From positions 124,001 to 188,000 of the forward strand of contig CAVQBG010000026.1 in NCBI GenBank assembly GCA_963710625.1: a stretch of DNA of 64,000 nucleotides, given 5' to 3'. This document shows, in pieces, positions 1-8,497 of this stretch. How positions within the stretch are numbered: position 1 is the first letter of the stretch; every line of letters begins with the position of its first letter. Origin of the DNA: Sva-07 sp963710625 (lineage in GTDB: Bacteria; Actinomycetota; Acidimicrobiia; Acidimicrobiales; Ilumatobacteraceae). The notes under the pieces are model-generated. The model had not been told where the DNA came from. It ran no database searches and was given only the letters and a program-made list of their open reading frames with translations. Made by a program: the position numbers and the translations under genes.

Positions 1-449
1 AGCTGCCGGTCGGGTTCCTCGTGTGCGAACTCGACTCGACGATCGTGACGCTCCGCATCGAGCCGACGGATGGTCGATTGGCGCCACTCGGTTCCAGCTC
101 CACCCTGCCGGACGACTTCGAGGGCGAGTCGATCGCCGCCGAGGTTCGCGTGCACCCGTCCGGCCGGTACGTGTACGTCTCCAACCGCGGCCACGACAGC
201 ATCGCCGTCTTCGGTTTCTCGAGCGAAGGAGAGCCGCTCGAGCCGCTCGGTCATGTCGACAGTGGTGGTCGGACCCCGAGGAACTTCGCCGTGCATCCGT
301 CGGGACGCGCGCTGCTGGTCGCCAACCAGGACAGCAACACCATCGTTCCGTTCGACGTCGATGCAGTCGCGGGGACACCACGACAGGTCGACGGCACCCT
401 TCATCTGTCAGAGCCGGTCTGCCTCACCGTCGTGCAGGTCGAGCGATGA
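1..449 (+). CDS. Lactonase family protein (6-phosphogluconolactonase-like beta-propeller), C-terminal part
   Basis: The gene is open at the left edge of the window; the first in-frame codon begins at base 3. About 148 residues remain. They contain two propeller-type repeats with the typical phrases VHPSGRYVYVSNRGHDSI and VHPSGRALLVANQDSN, as in the 7-bladed Pgl-type lactonase family. Family members hydrolyse sugar lactones such as 6-phosphogluconolactone. The stop codon overlaps the ATG of the next gene, so it is the first visible member of the sugar-acid operon. A lactonase fits there by opening aldonolactones or aldarolactones made by the downstream dehydrogenase-like protein. The substrate is inferred only from context. 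Confidence 0.8.
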   Translation, partial: LPVGFLVCELDSTIVTLRIEPTDGRLAPLGSSSTLPDDFEGESIAAEVRVHPSGRYVYVSNRGHDSIAVFGFSSEGEPLEPLGHVDSGGRTPRNFAVHPSGRALLVANQDSNTIVPFDVDAVAGTPRQVDGTLHLSEPVCLTVVQVER

Positions 450-1309
450 CATCCCCCGCCGCGTCGGAGCAGCCGCGAGTGCTGGTCACCGGGGCGTCCG
501 GACGGCTCGGCCGGACCGTCGCCGCGCGGTTCCACGATGCGGGCTTCGATCTGCTCGCCACCGACGTCGTCGACGCCGGAAATGTGCCGTACCGCTTCGT
601 CCTTGCCGACCTCCTCGATCACGAGGCCGCGCTGGGCGCGCTCGAGGACATCGACGTGGTGGTCCACCTGGGCAACCACCCTGGCATCGGGCGTACCCCT
701 CCCCAGCTCGTCTTCAACGAGAACATCTCGATGAACGAGAACGTGTTCCAGGGTGCCGCCGAGCAGGGCGTCGACAAGATCGTGTTCTCCAGCACGCTGC
801 AGATGATCGGCTCGCACATCGACCGCCGCACGGTCAGGAACGAGCCCCCGGCACCGCGGTATCCCCTCGACGAGAGCATGGAACCCGAGCCGTCCAACGT
901 CTACGCGCTCAGCAAGACCGTCAGCGAGGTGATGCTGCGCTACTACGCCGAGCGGTGTGGAATCGACTGCATTGCCGTGCGGTTTCCGCTGCTGCACTTC
1001 CGCGAGGATCGTGTCCGGGTGGGTTCGGGCGACGAACAACCGAACGACATCCTCGAAGGTTTCACCGGGCTCTCCTACGGCGACGCGGCAGACCTGATCG
1101 TGGCGATCACGCGCACCGACCTCCCGGGGTACCGCGTGTACGCCCCGGGCGTGGCGCACCGCCATCGGGATCTCGCTCCCCCCGAGCTGATCCGTGCCCA
1201 CTATCCCGATCTGCCCGCCACCACCCACGACCTCATCGACGTGTCCACGATCGAGGAACAGACCGGATGGCGGCCGACTCCGGTCCAGCACTGGTCCGGT
1301 CGTCCGTAG
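446..1309 (+). CDS. NAD-dependent epimerase/dehydratase family protein, possible uronate dehydrogenase
   Basis: An extended short-chain dehydrogenase of 287 residues. A glycine-rich NAD motif (VTGASGRLG) lies near residue 12, with the acidic residue of the second strand in LLATDVVD. The catalytic YxxxK is seen in NVYALSKT. The short length and the neighbours (lactonase, mannonate-type dehydratase, KDG kinase and KDPG aldolase) fit a uronate or aldose dehydrogenase better than a nucleotide-sugar epimerase, but the sequence alone does not settle the substrate. Its ATG overlaps the stop of the lactonase gene, which indicates translational coupling. Confidence 0.8.
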   Translation: MTSPAASEQPRVLVTGASGRLGRTVAARFHDAGFDLLATDVVDAGNVPYRFVLADLLDHEAALGALEDIDVVVHLGNHPGIGRTPPQLVFNENISMNENVFQGAAEQGVDKIVFSSTLQMIGSHIDRRTVRNEPPAPRYPLDESMEPEPSNVYALSKTVSEVMLRYYAERCGIDCIAVRFPLLHFREDRVRVGSGDEQPNDILEGFTGLSYGDAADLIVAITRTDLPGYRVYAPGVAHRHRDLAPPELIRAHYPDLPATTHDLIDVSTIEEQTGWRPTPVQHWSGRP

Positions 1310-1339
1310 CCCCGATCGGCAGACCGAGGAGTCAGCACC

Positions 1340-2545
1340 ATGGCCAAGCCCACCACCATCGAAGACGTTCAGGTCATCCTCACCCAGCCCGACCGCGCCC
1401 GCCTCGCGGTCGTCAAGGTGGTGACGTCCGAACCTGGGCTGCACGGCGTCGGATGCGCGACGTTCACCCAGCGAATCCATGCCGTCGCCGCCGCTGTCGA
1501 GCAGCACCTCAAGCCGTTCCTGATCGGACGCGACGTCTCGCGAATCGAGGAGATCTGGCAGATGTCGATGGTGCACGGGTACTGGCGCAACGGGCCGGTG
1601 TTGAACAACGCCATCTCCGGTGTCGATCAGGCGCTGTGGGACATCAAGGGCAAGCAAGCCGGGATGCCGGTCCACGACCTGCTCGGCGGCAAGTGCCGCG
1701 AGGCCGCCAACGTGTACGTCCACGCCGACGGACCCACCCCGCAGGACGTCGCCGACCGGGTGCAACAGTTCGTCAGCGACGGCTTCCGCTACGTCCGGAT
1801 CCAGCAAGGCCTCTACGGCGGCGGGCAGACCGGCACGGCGCCACCCAAGGGCGCGCCGGCCGGCGCCTACTTCGATCCGAAGGCGTACCGTCGCGAGACG
1901 CTGACGATGATGGAGCACGTTCGCGGCGTGGTGGGCCCGGACGTGGAGTTGCTGCACGACGTCCACGAGCGACTCGCCCCCTCCGACGCCGTGCTGTTCG
2001 CCAAGGATGTCGAACCGTTGCGGTTGTTCTTCCTCGAGGACCTGCTCGCCCCCGAGGATCTGCAGTGGTTCGAACGCGTCCGGTCCCAGTCGGCGACGCC
2101 GCTCGCGATGGGCGAGTTGTTCAACCATCCGCTCGAATGGCGGACCCTGATCGAGCAGCGGTTGATCGACTTCATCCGGATGCACGTGAGCCAGATGGGT
2201 GGCATCACCCCGGCCCGAAAGGCCGCCGACATGGCCCATGCGTACGGGATCCGCACCGCATGGCACGGTCCGCCCGACACGTCGCCCGTCGGGCACGCCG
2301 CCAACCTCCACCTCGATCTGTGGTCACCGGCGTTCGGCGTGCAGGAGTGGTACCGGCCGTCCGAGCTCGAGTACGAGATGTTCCCGGGGCTCCCCGTCGT
2401 GGAGGACGGCTACCTGTACCCCAACGATCGGCCGGGTCTCGGGATCGACATCGACGAACGGCTCGCCAGGGAGTTCCCGGTGGAGGACGTGGTCGAGCAG
2501 TGGACCCAGACCCGGCTGCCGGACGGCTCACCGGCGCGACCATGA
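1340..2545 (+). CDS. manD: Mannonate/gluconate dehydratase, ManD (RspA) type, enolase superfamily
   Basis: 401 residues, the usual length for ManD. An N-terminal capping domain is followed by a TIM barrel. The three Mg ligands are visible: Asp207 in HDVHER, Glu233 in FLEDLL and Glu259 in MGELFNHP. Tyr159 and His209 match the family's acid/base pair. Known family members dehydrate D-mannonate and/or D-gluconate to 2-keto-3-deoxygluconate (KDG). A GAGGAG ribosome site precedes the ATG. The next gene starts inside its stop codon. With KDG kinase and KDPG aldolase directly downstream, a KDG-forming role is well supported. Confidence 0.92.
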   Translation: MAKPTTIEDVQVILTQPDRARLAVVKVVTSEPGLHGVGCATFTQRIHAVAAAVEQHLKPFLIGRDVSRIEEIWQMSMVHGYWRNGPVLNNAISGVDQALWDIKGKQAGMPVHDLLGGKCREAANVYVHADGPTPQDVADRVQQFVSDGFRYVRIQQGLYGGGQTGTAPPKGAPAGAYFDPKAYRRETLTMMEHVRGVVGPDVELLHDVHERLAPSDAVLFAKDVEPLRLFFLEDLLAPEDLQWFERVRSQSATPLAMGELFNHPLEWRTLIEQRLIDFIRMHVSQMGGITPARKAADMAHAYGIRTAWHGPPDTSPVGHAANLHLDLWSPAFGVQEWYRPSELEYEMFPGLPVVEDGYLYPNDRPGLGIDIDERLAREFPVEDVVEQWTQTRLPDGSPARP

Positions 2546-3198
2546 GCCGCGGCTCGGCCCCGGCGGACGACACCGTCGGTGCGATTGCTGACGTCCGCAT
2601 CGTTCCGGTCCTGACGTTCGATGACGCTGCGGACGCGCCAGGAGTCGTCTCGGCCCTCGTCGCCGGCGGGCTTCGCGTCGCGGAGATCACCCTGAGGACC
2701 CCGTCGGGGGTCGAGGCCATCCATCGAGCGGCGGCAAACGTTCCCGCTGCGATCGTCGGCGCCGGCACGGTCACCACGTCCGCCGCAGCTGCCGAGGCGA
2801 TCGACGCCGGGGCGCGGTTCATCGTGTCGCCCGGTCTCGACGACGGCGTGATCGCCACCGCTCACGAGCGCGGCGTGCCCGCGATCCCCGGGATTGCGAC
2901 ACCGACCGAACTGATGCGAGCGCTGGCGTCCGACGTGAACATCGTCAAGCTGTTCCCGGCCGAGGTGGTCGGCGGCGTGGAGATGATCGCCGCCCTCTCG
3001 GCGGTGTGGCCCGACATTCGGTTCATGCCGACCGGGGGCATCTCAGCGGCGAACGCCCGCAGGTACCTTGCGATGGACCAGGTGGTGGCCGTCGGGGGGA
3101 CGTGGATGGTGCCGCGATCCGCCGTCGCTGCCGGCGACTGGGACGCCGTCACCGCAGCGGCAGCCGAGGCGGCGGCGCTGGGCAAGGTGTCGACATGA
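2542..3198 (+). CDS. eda: 2-keto-3-deoxy-6-phosphogluconate (KDPG) aldolase
   Basis: 218 residues forming a small TIM-barrel class I aldolase. The Schiff-base lysine is Lys136 in NIVKLFPAE and the general-acid/base Glu48 lies in AEITLRT. The family cleaves KDPG to pyruvate and glyceraldehyde-3-phosphate, the last step of the Entner-Doudoroff route. Start and stop overlap both neighbours by 4 bases (ATGA), so manD, eda and kdgK are coupled. The substrate could include the galacto epimer (KDPGal). Confidence 0.92.
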   Translation: MSRGSAPADDTVGAIADVRIVPVLTFDDAADAPGVVSALVAGGLRVAEITLRTPSGVEAIHRAAANVPAAIVGAGTVTTSAAAAEAIDAGARFIVSPGLDDGVIATAHERGVPAIPGIATPTELMRALASDVNIVKLFPAEVVGGVEMIAALSAVWPDIRFMPTGGISAANARRYLAMDQVVAVGGTWMVPRSAVAAGDWDAVTAAAAEAAALGKVST

Positions 3199-4235
3199 CC
3201 GGTGGACTGACGATCCGGCCCGTCGAGCACTGCCGCTTCGACGTCGTCACGATCGGCGAAGTCATGTTGCGTTTCGACCCTGGGGAAGGACGCGTGCGTA
3301 CGGCTCGGACGTTCAGCGTCTCCGAGGGCGGCGGGGAGTACAACGTCGGGCGTGCCCTCCGTCGTTGCTTCGGGCAGCGGGCGGCGCTGGTGACCGCGAT
3401 CGGCGACAACGAGGTGGGTCGGCTGCTCGAAGACCTCCTGCTCCAGGGCGGAGTCGACCTCGACCACATCGTCTGGAAGCCGGCCGACGACGTCGGTGAG
3501 CACCATCGAACCCCGCTCAACTTCACCGAGCGCGGCTTCGGTGTGCGCGCGCCGCGCGGCGTGTACGACCGTGCCCACTCCGCGACCTCCACGCTGCAGC
3601 CCGACGACGTCGACTGGGATCACCTCTTCGGCGAACTCGGCGTGCGCTGGCTCCACACCGGCGGCATCTTTGCGGGCCTCTCCGAGTCGACGTTCGAGGT
3701 TGCCCGGGTCGCGATGGCGGCCGCCCGTCGACATGGGACGCTCGTGTCGTACGACGTCAACTACCGCCCGAGCCTGTGGCGAGCGAAGGGAGGCGCCGAC
3801 GCGCTCCGCCGGATGACGAGCGAGTTGCTCGGCGACGTGGACGTGCTCCTCGGCGTCGAGGCCGGTGACTTCGATGACACGACCGACCGGCTCGCCGCCG
3901 AACTCCCGGAACTGTCGATCGTCGCGACCACGCGACGCGTCGTGCGTTCCGCATCCGTGCACGACTGGGGTGGGGTCGCCTGGTCCCGGTCGGACGGGAC
4001 GATCGAGGGGACCGGCTACCCGGCCCTCGCGGTGCTCGACCGCGTGGGTGGGGGCGACGGGTTCGCGTCCGGCCTCATCTACGGACTGCTCGATGGCCGC
4101 CCGCTCCGAGACGCCCTCGAACTGGGCATCGCCCATGGAGCGTTGGTGATGACCACACCCGGCGACACGTCGTTGGCCGATCTGGCCGACGTCGAGCGCC
4201 TGGCCTCGGGCGACGACCCATCGGTCATTCGCTGA
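3195..4235 (+). CDS. kdgK: 2-keto-3-deoxygluconate kinase, PfkB family
   Basis: 346 residues of PfkB/ribokinase type. The N-terminal signature region (GEVMLRF, then EGGGEYNVGRALRR) is typical of KDG kinases. The C-terminal phosphoryl-transfer motif is DRVGGGDGFASG, a variant of DTxGAGD that keeps the catalytic Asp. The predicted reaction phosphorylates KDG to KDPG with ATP. It is coupled to eda through an ATGA overlap. The symbol rests on family resemblance plus the neighbouring KDG-producing and KDPG-cleaving enzymes. Confidence 0.85.
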   Translation: MTGGLTIRPVEHCRFDVVTIGEVMLRFDPGEGRVRTARTFSVSEGGGEYNVGRALRRCFGQRAALVTAIGDNEVGRLLEDLLLQGGVDLDHIVWKPADDVGEHHRTPLNFTERGFGVRAPRGVYDRAHSATSTLQPDDVDWDHLFGELGVRWLHTGGIFAGLSESTFEVARVAMAAARRHGTLVSYDVNYRPSLWRAKGGADALRRMTSELLGDVDVLLGVEAGDFDDTTDRLAAELPELSIVATTRRVVRSASVHDWGGVAWSRSDGTIEGTGYPALAVLDRVGGGDGFASGLIYGLLDGRPLRDALELGIAHGALVMTTPGDTSLADLADVERLASGDDPSVIR

Positions 4236-4255
4236 ACACGCCAGAGGACGCCGTG

Positions 4256-5146
4256 ATGCACGAGGTGTACGCATACGGGATGATCGCCCCCAGCACCCTG
4301 ATCGTGCTCGACGACGACTACCCCCCGCCGGGCGGATACGCAGAGATCGCCGGGGTGCACCCCTCCTTCGGCGGTGAGGCTGCGGGAGGCGCCTATGTCC
4401 TGGCCCGGCTGGGCGTCGGTACCAAGCTGGACGGCACGTGGCTCGGCCACGACCAACCATCGACGTTTGCCCTCGAGGCCCTGTCGGGCGCCGGGGTCGA
4501 CTGCCGAGCGATCCGACGTGGCCCGACGTCCGTGATCGAAGTCGTCATCAGCGCGGCAGACGCCAGGACCGTGCTCGGGACCTACCAGCAGTTGATGATC
4601 GATCGCACCTGGAACGCTCCCTCCGAGGAGGACGTCCGCTCGAGCCGGATCGTCTGTCTCGACCCGTTCCTCGGCGACGAGTCCTTGCTGGCCGCTCATT
4701 GGTGCATCGACGCGGGCACCCCCTACGTCACCGTCGACGCATCTCCCGACTCGGAGATCGCCCAGGGGGCCGAGGTGCTCGTGGTCTCGGAGGAGTTCGC
4801 CACCCGCGAGTTCGGACCCCACGACCCGCGGGAGCTGTTGGCCACCTACGCCGAGCGGTGCCGAGGCCTCGTGATCCTGACGCACGGGAGCGAGCCGGTC
4901 GTCTACGGACGCCGGGGTGGGCAGGCGCAGGAGTGCGCGTCGTATCCCGTCGCCGTGCGCGACACCACCGGTGCCGGAGACAGCTTCCGGGCGGGGGCCA
5001 TCTACGCCATGTTGAACGACGCCGATGACCCACAGCTCGTCCGGACCGCGAGCGCAGTGGCAGCGCTCGTGTGCCAAGGGTTCCCCGGTGTCCTGAACAG
5101 CCCCTCGGAGGACGAGCTGTCGGAGTTCCTGGCGCGTCACGCGTGA
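4256..5146 (+). CDS. PfkB-family carbohydrate kinase, substrate unknown
   Basis: 296 residues with the full ribokinase-type signature DTTGAGDSFRAGAIYAM near the C-terminus and a conserved glycine-rich N-terminal region (GGEAAGGAYVLARLG). The ATG at 4256 is preferred because AGAGGA lies about 8 bases upstream; a GTG three bases earlier is possible. It sits 20 bases after kdgK and most likely belongs to the same operon. It is clearly distinct from kdgK, so the operon carries two sugar kinases. The second substrate cannot be read from the sequence. Confidence 0.8.
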   Translation: MHEVYAYGMIAPSTLIVLDDDYPPPGGYAEIAGVHPSFGGEAAGGAYVLARLGVGTKLDGTWLGHDQPSTFALEALSGAGVDCRAIRRGPTSVIEVVISAADARTVLGTYQQLMIDRTWNAPSEEDVRSSRIVCLDPFLGDESLLAAHWCIDAGTPYVTVDASPDSEIAQGAEVLVVSEEFATREFGPHDPRELLATYAERCRGLVILTHGSEPVVYGRRGGQAQECASYPVAVRDTTGAGDSFRAGAIYAMLNDADDPQLVRTASAVAALVCQGFPGVLNSPSEDELSEFLARHA

Positions 5147-5156
5147 GACTGCACCG

Positions 5157-5642
5157 ATGGCCACCTCACAGGACGACGTCGTGTGGATGCTCGACCTCAT
5201 GGAGGTGCTCGGTATCGCCCCGGTCGTCGCCGGAGGGTGGGGAATCGACGCCCTGGTCGGTCACCAGACGCGCGAGCATCGGGATCTCGACGTCCTGATT
5301 CCGGATCCCTTCGTCGCCCCGCTCGTCGATGCGCTCGTGGACGCCTCGTTCTCGATCACCACCACCTGGCTCCCCGTTCGAATCGAGCTCTCGGACACCG
5401 TGACGGGCCGGCACATCGACATCCACCCCGCGTTCGACGACGGGTCCGACGGCTGGTGGCAGCACGGCGTCGACGGTCAACGCTTCGAGAGTCCGCGGGA
5501 GACGCTGACCCTTGGGACGATCGGGCCTCGAACAGTCGGCTGCTTCACCGCAGCCAAACAAATCGAACTCCACCAGGGCTACCCCCACCGACCCGAGGAC
5601 GTGCACGACCTCGGAGTGCTCCGCCGACTGGTCGGACGGTGA
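5157..5642 (+). CDS. Nucleotidyltransferase-fold protein, aminoglycoside 2''-adenylyltransferase / lincosamide nucleotidyltransferase-like
   Basis: 161 residues. The N-terminal half has the hallmark pattern VAGGWGIDALVG followed by REHRDLDV, where GG-W...R.H.DLD provides the metal-binding Asp pair of the minimal nucleotidyltransferase fold. A later Asp lies in HIDIHPAF. Such proteins in environmental genomes are often annotated as aminoglycoside or lincosamide resistance-like, but most are untested, so no resistance is claimed. It starts 10 bases after the PfkB kinase and may be co-transcribed. Its TGA abuts the stop of the convergent beta-glucosidase gene, with no intergenic base. Confidence 0.7.
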   Translation: MATSQDDVVWMLDLMEVLGIAPVVAGGWGIDALVGHQTREHRDLDVLIPDPFVAPLVDALVDASFSITTTWLPVRIELSDTVTGRHIDIHPAFDDGSDGWWQHGVDGQRFESPRETLTLGTIGPRTVGCFTAAKQIELHQGYPHRPEDVHDLGVLRRLVGR

Positions 5643-7454
5643 TCACGCCCGGTTGGAATGCGCACCCGGCACCGAGACGCCGTGGCCGACCGGCCAGGCC
5701 TGCGGGACGGCTCCCGTGTCGGCCTCACCCCGGACCTGTGACACCGATCGGGGCCATGACACCGGGAGCCGGCCGGTCAACGGCACCGCACCGAGCAGCG
5801 CGTCAGCGATGCCGTCGGCCTCGGTTCCGGGCAGCCAGCAGGCGACGACCGAGTCGGCGATCTCGACGATCGGCTCGATGAGGAGCGGGCGGCCCGACAT
5901 GATGAGCACGATCAACTGATCGACCGACGCTCTCATGCGTCGCACGAGGTCGAGTTGCTCGGCGGGGACCGTGAGGTCGGCTCGGTCCCCACCACCTTCG
6001 ACGTACGGGAGTTCGTGGATCGAGACCACGCCATACGGGCGGTGCTCGCCGTCGAACTCGGCATCCGGCCGATACAGCACATGCTCCGACCCCAGTCGCC
6101 TGCGCAGTCCGTCGACGACGGTACTTCCCTCGGTGATCGGCCCCGCTGCACCGGCCCACGAGATGGTCCAGCCGCCGCAGGCGAGACCGATGTCGTCGAG
6201 CGCGATGCCGGCCGCCAGCACCGGTGTCGAGGCGGGAACGGGAAGCGCACCATGGTCGAGGAGCACGACGGCGGAGGCACTGGCGGCCGAGCGCGCCAAC
6301 CGACGATGCGCGTCGCACCCGATCACGTCGAGCGGCACATCCGGAGTCGGCACGTCGTCGAGCAACCCGAGTTCGGACTTGACCCGCAGAATTCGGGTCA
6401 CGGCGTCGTCGACGCGAGCTTGCGCGACCCGTCCGGCGGAGACCAGGTCGACCGTCGTGGAAATGAACCGCTCGAACTCGAACGGCACCATGACCATGTC
6501 GATGCCGGCGTTGACAGCGGCCGCGACGGCCGTTGCGTAGTCGGGATCGAGCTGGTCGATCGCCATCCAATCCGACACGACGAACCCCCTGAAGTCGAGC
6601 TCGGTCTTGAGGACATCGGTCAACAGGTGGTGATCTGCGTGCATGCGGCTGCCCTGCCAGGAGCCGTAGCAGGCCATCACCGTGAGGGCGCCGGCACCGA
6701 TCGCTTCGATGAAGGGCGGGAGATGGGTCCGCCGCAGCTCCTCGTCGTCGATGAGGGCGTCGCCCTGGTCGATCTTCCACTCGGGCTCCCAGCCGTCCCA
6801 CCAGCTGATCCAGGGGTGGCGATGCCTGCCGGCCGTGCCCCACGCCATTGCTCCTTCGCCGACGAAATGCTTTGGGCATGCCAACACGCCGGTCATACGG
6901 AGGTCGTCGCCGTGCCACCCCTCCACGGACGCCCGCCCGAGCCGACCGACGAGCGCGCCGTCCTGGGAGAACCCCTCATAGGTTCGTCCCCACCGGACGT
7001 CGTTCGGGACCGCGAGACATGGGGCGAACGTCCACCTGGCGCCGGTGGCCGCGGTTTCCAGCGCGGCGGCGCGGGAGACCGCTCGCACGAGGTCGGCGTC
7101 GCGCGTCGCCCCGAGACCGATGTTGTGCGGGAAGATCGTGGCGCCGACGACGTTGTTGTGACCGTGGACGGCGTCGGTGCCGTAGAGGATCGGAATGCCG
7201 AGGCGGCTGCGCCTCGAACCAACGACGAATGCGTCCACCGACTCGCGCCAGGCGCGCGGTGAGCCGTCGCCGGGATTGCCTCCTCCACCGCTCAGGACCG
7301 AGCCGACCGACCACGCTGCAACCTCGTCGACGGTGGTGCTGCCGAACTCGACCTGGGTCATCTGGCCGACCTTCTCCGCCAGGGTCATCGAATCGACGAG
7401 GTCGGACACCGCTCTCCCGGTCACGGCGGGTACACGGTCAGGGTGCGTCCCCAT
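5643..7454 (-). CDS. GH3 beta-glucosidase / exo-beta-glucanase
   Basis: 603 residues of glycoside hydrolase family 3. The N-terminal barrel carries TDAVHGHNNVVGATIFPHN (about 93-111) and KHFVGEG (195-201), both typical of ExoI/BglX-type enzymes. The catalytic nucleophile is Asp295 in VVSDWMAID. The C-terminal alpha/beta sandwich follows. No signal peptide is seen, so it probably acts in the cytoplasm on imported beta-gluco-oligosaccharides. The ATG at 7454 lies inside the 3' end of the lacI-type gene (17-base overlap). It is the last gene of the leftward operon that begins at 11938. Confidence 0.9.
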   Translation of the reverse strand: MGTHPDRVPAVTGRAVSDLVDSMTLAEKVGQMTQVEFGSTTVDEVAAWSVGSVLSGGGGNPGDGSPRAWRESVDAFVVGSRRSRLGIPILYGTDAVHGHNNVVGATIFPHNIGLGATRDADLVRAVSRAAALETAATGARWTFAPCLAVPNDVRWGRTYEGFSQDGALVGRLGRASVEGWHGDDLRMTGVLACPKHFVGEGAMAWGTAGRHRHPWISWWDGWEPEWKIDQGDALIDDEELRRTHLPPFIEAIGAGALTVMACYGSWQGSRMHADHHLLTDVLKTELDFRGFVVSDWMAIDQLDPDYATAVAAAVNAGIDMVMVPFEFERFISTTVDLVSAGRVAQARVDDAVTRILRVKSELGLLDDVPTPDVPLDVIGCDAHRRLARSAASASAVVLLDHGALPVPASTPVLAAGIALDDIGLACGGWTISWAGAAGPITEGSTVVDGLRRRLGSEHVLYRPDAEFDGEHRPYGVVSIHELPYVEGGGDRADLTVPAEQLDLVRRMRASVDQLIVLIMSGRPLLIEPIVEIADSVVACWLPGTEADGIADALLGAVPLTGRLPVSWPRSVSQVRGEADTGAVPQAWPVGHGVSVPGAHSNRA

Positions 7455-8496
7455 GCCCTCGCATCTCCCTGTGCGACGTCGACGCTCGGGCCCCGCACGA
7501 GTCGCCGATCCGGAGCTCGGTGGGCAGGATGACGACATCGGAACCGTCGTGGTCGTTGCGGAGGAGTTGCACCGCCGTGCGTCCGACCTCCATGACCGGT
7601 TGGACCACCGTCGTCAACAGCGGGTCGGTGACCCGACCGTTCGGCAGGCCGTCGAACCCCACGACGGCGACGTCGTCGGGCACGCTCAATCCCCGCTCCC
7701 GAACGGCGCGCAGTGCTCCCGCAGCCATCGGGTCGGTGGCCACGAACAAGGCGTCGGGCTCCTCGGCGAGGATGTCCAGGGCCGCCCGGTAGCCACCCTC
7801 GACGTTGGGCTCATCGCGTCGGACGAGGCGATCATCGGGTTCCCGACCCTGGGACACGAGCGCATCCCGGTACCCATCGAGTCGCTCGACGCCGAACAGG
7901 TACTCGGATGTGGGACCGACGAACCCGACCCGCCGTCGGTCAAGCTGACAGAGATGGGCGGTGGCGAGGGCGCTCCCCGAACGGCTCTCGACGTCGACTC
8001 GGCGCACGTCGCGGTGGTCGGCCGGATGGCCGACCACGACGACATTCCGGCCACGGTCTCGCAACGTGGCGATCAACTGATCACTCCGCGGTCCGGCGGT
8101 CGCGATCACGCCGTCGAGGAATCCCTGCGACATGAGCGTCGGAAGGAGAGTCTCCTGTCCGCGCTTGCCGTAGAACGGGAAGATCGAGAAGATCGAGCCG
8201 GTCTCCTCGCAGCCCTCCCGGATGCCGTGCACGAGGGTCGAGTAGTACGGGTCGCCGAAGAGTTCGGCGACGTCGGCCGGCATCACGAGCCCGATCAGCC
8301 CCGTCCGGTTGGAGACGAGCGCGCGCGCCGCCTGGTTCGGGAGGTACCCGGTCTTCTCGATCACGGCCTCGACGCGCGTTCGAACGTCCGGTCGCACATC
8401 CGGGTGGTCGTTGAGCACCCTCGAGACCGTCGACCGCGACACCCCGGCCAACTTGCCGATCGTCTCGAGCGTCAGGGGCCGTGGTGTGTCCGTCAT
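7438..8496 (-). CDS. LacI-family regulator, probable CebR-like repressor of the beta-glucan locus
   Basis: 352 residues. The N-terminal HTH (TLETIGKLAGVSRSTVSRVLND) and hinge helix are typical of LacI/GalR proteins. A periplasmic-binding-protein-like sensor domain follows, ending with PDDVAVVGFDGLPNGRVTDP. It lies between the beta-glucosidase and the large phosphorylase-like gene in one operon. The divergent control region upstream of that operon carries two copies of the 14-bp CebR-type operator. I infer that this protein binds them and responds to a beta-gluco-oligosaccharide. Confidence 0.88.
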   Translation of the reverse strand: MTDTPRPLTLETIGKLAGVSRSTVSRVLNDHPDVRPDVRTRVEAVIEKTGYLPNQAARALVSNRTGLIGLVMPADVAELFGDPYYSTLVHGIREGCEETGSIFSIFPFYGKRGQETLLPTLMSQGFLDGVIATAGPRSDQLIATLRDRGRNVVVVGHPADHRDVRRVDVESRSGSALATAHLCQLDRRRVGFVGPTSEYLFGVERLDGYRDALVSQGREPDDRLVRRDEPNVEGGYRAALDILAEEPDALFVATDPMAAGALRAVRERGLSVPDDVAVVGFDGLPNGRVTDPLLTTVVQPVMEVGRTAVQLLRNDHDGSDVVILPTELRIGDSCGARASTSHREMRGHGDAP

Positions 8497-8497
8497 G

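Noticed and set aside
401..2311. Long open frame of 636 codons on the minus strand
   Set aside because: It runs antisense through the epimerase-like and manD genes, both of which have clear motifs. Long antisense frames are expected in GC-rich DNA.
5157..5642. Possible antibiotic-resistance gene
   Set aside because: The nucleotidyltransferase motif is clear, but it does not allow a claim of resistance; many such environmental proteins are untested.
5640..5645. Palindromic TGATCA formed by two abutting stop codons
   Set aside because: It is a chance result of convergent genes ending base to base; six bases carry no further signal.
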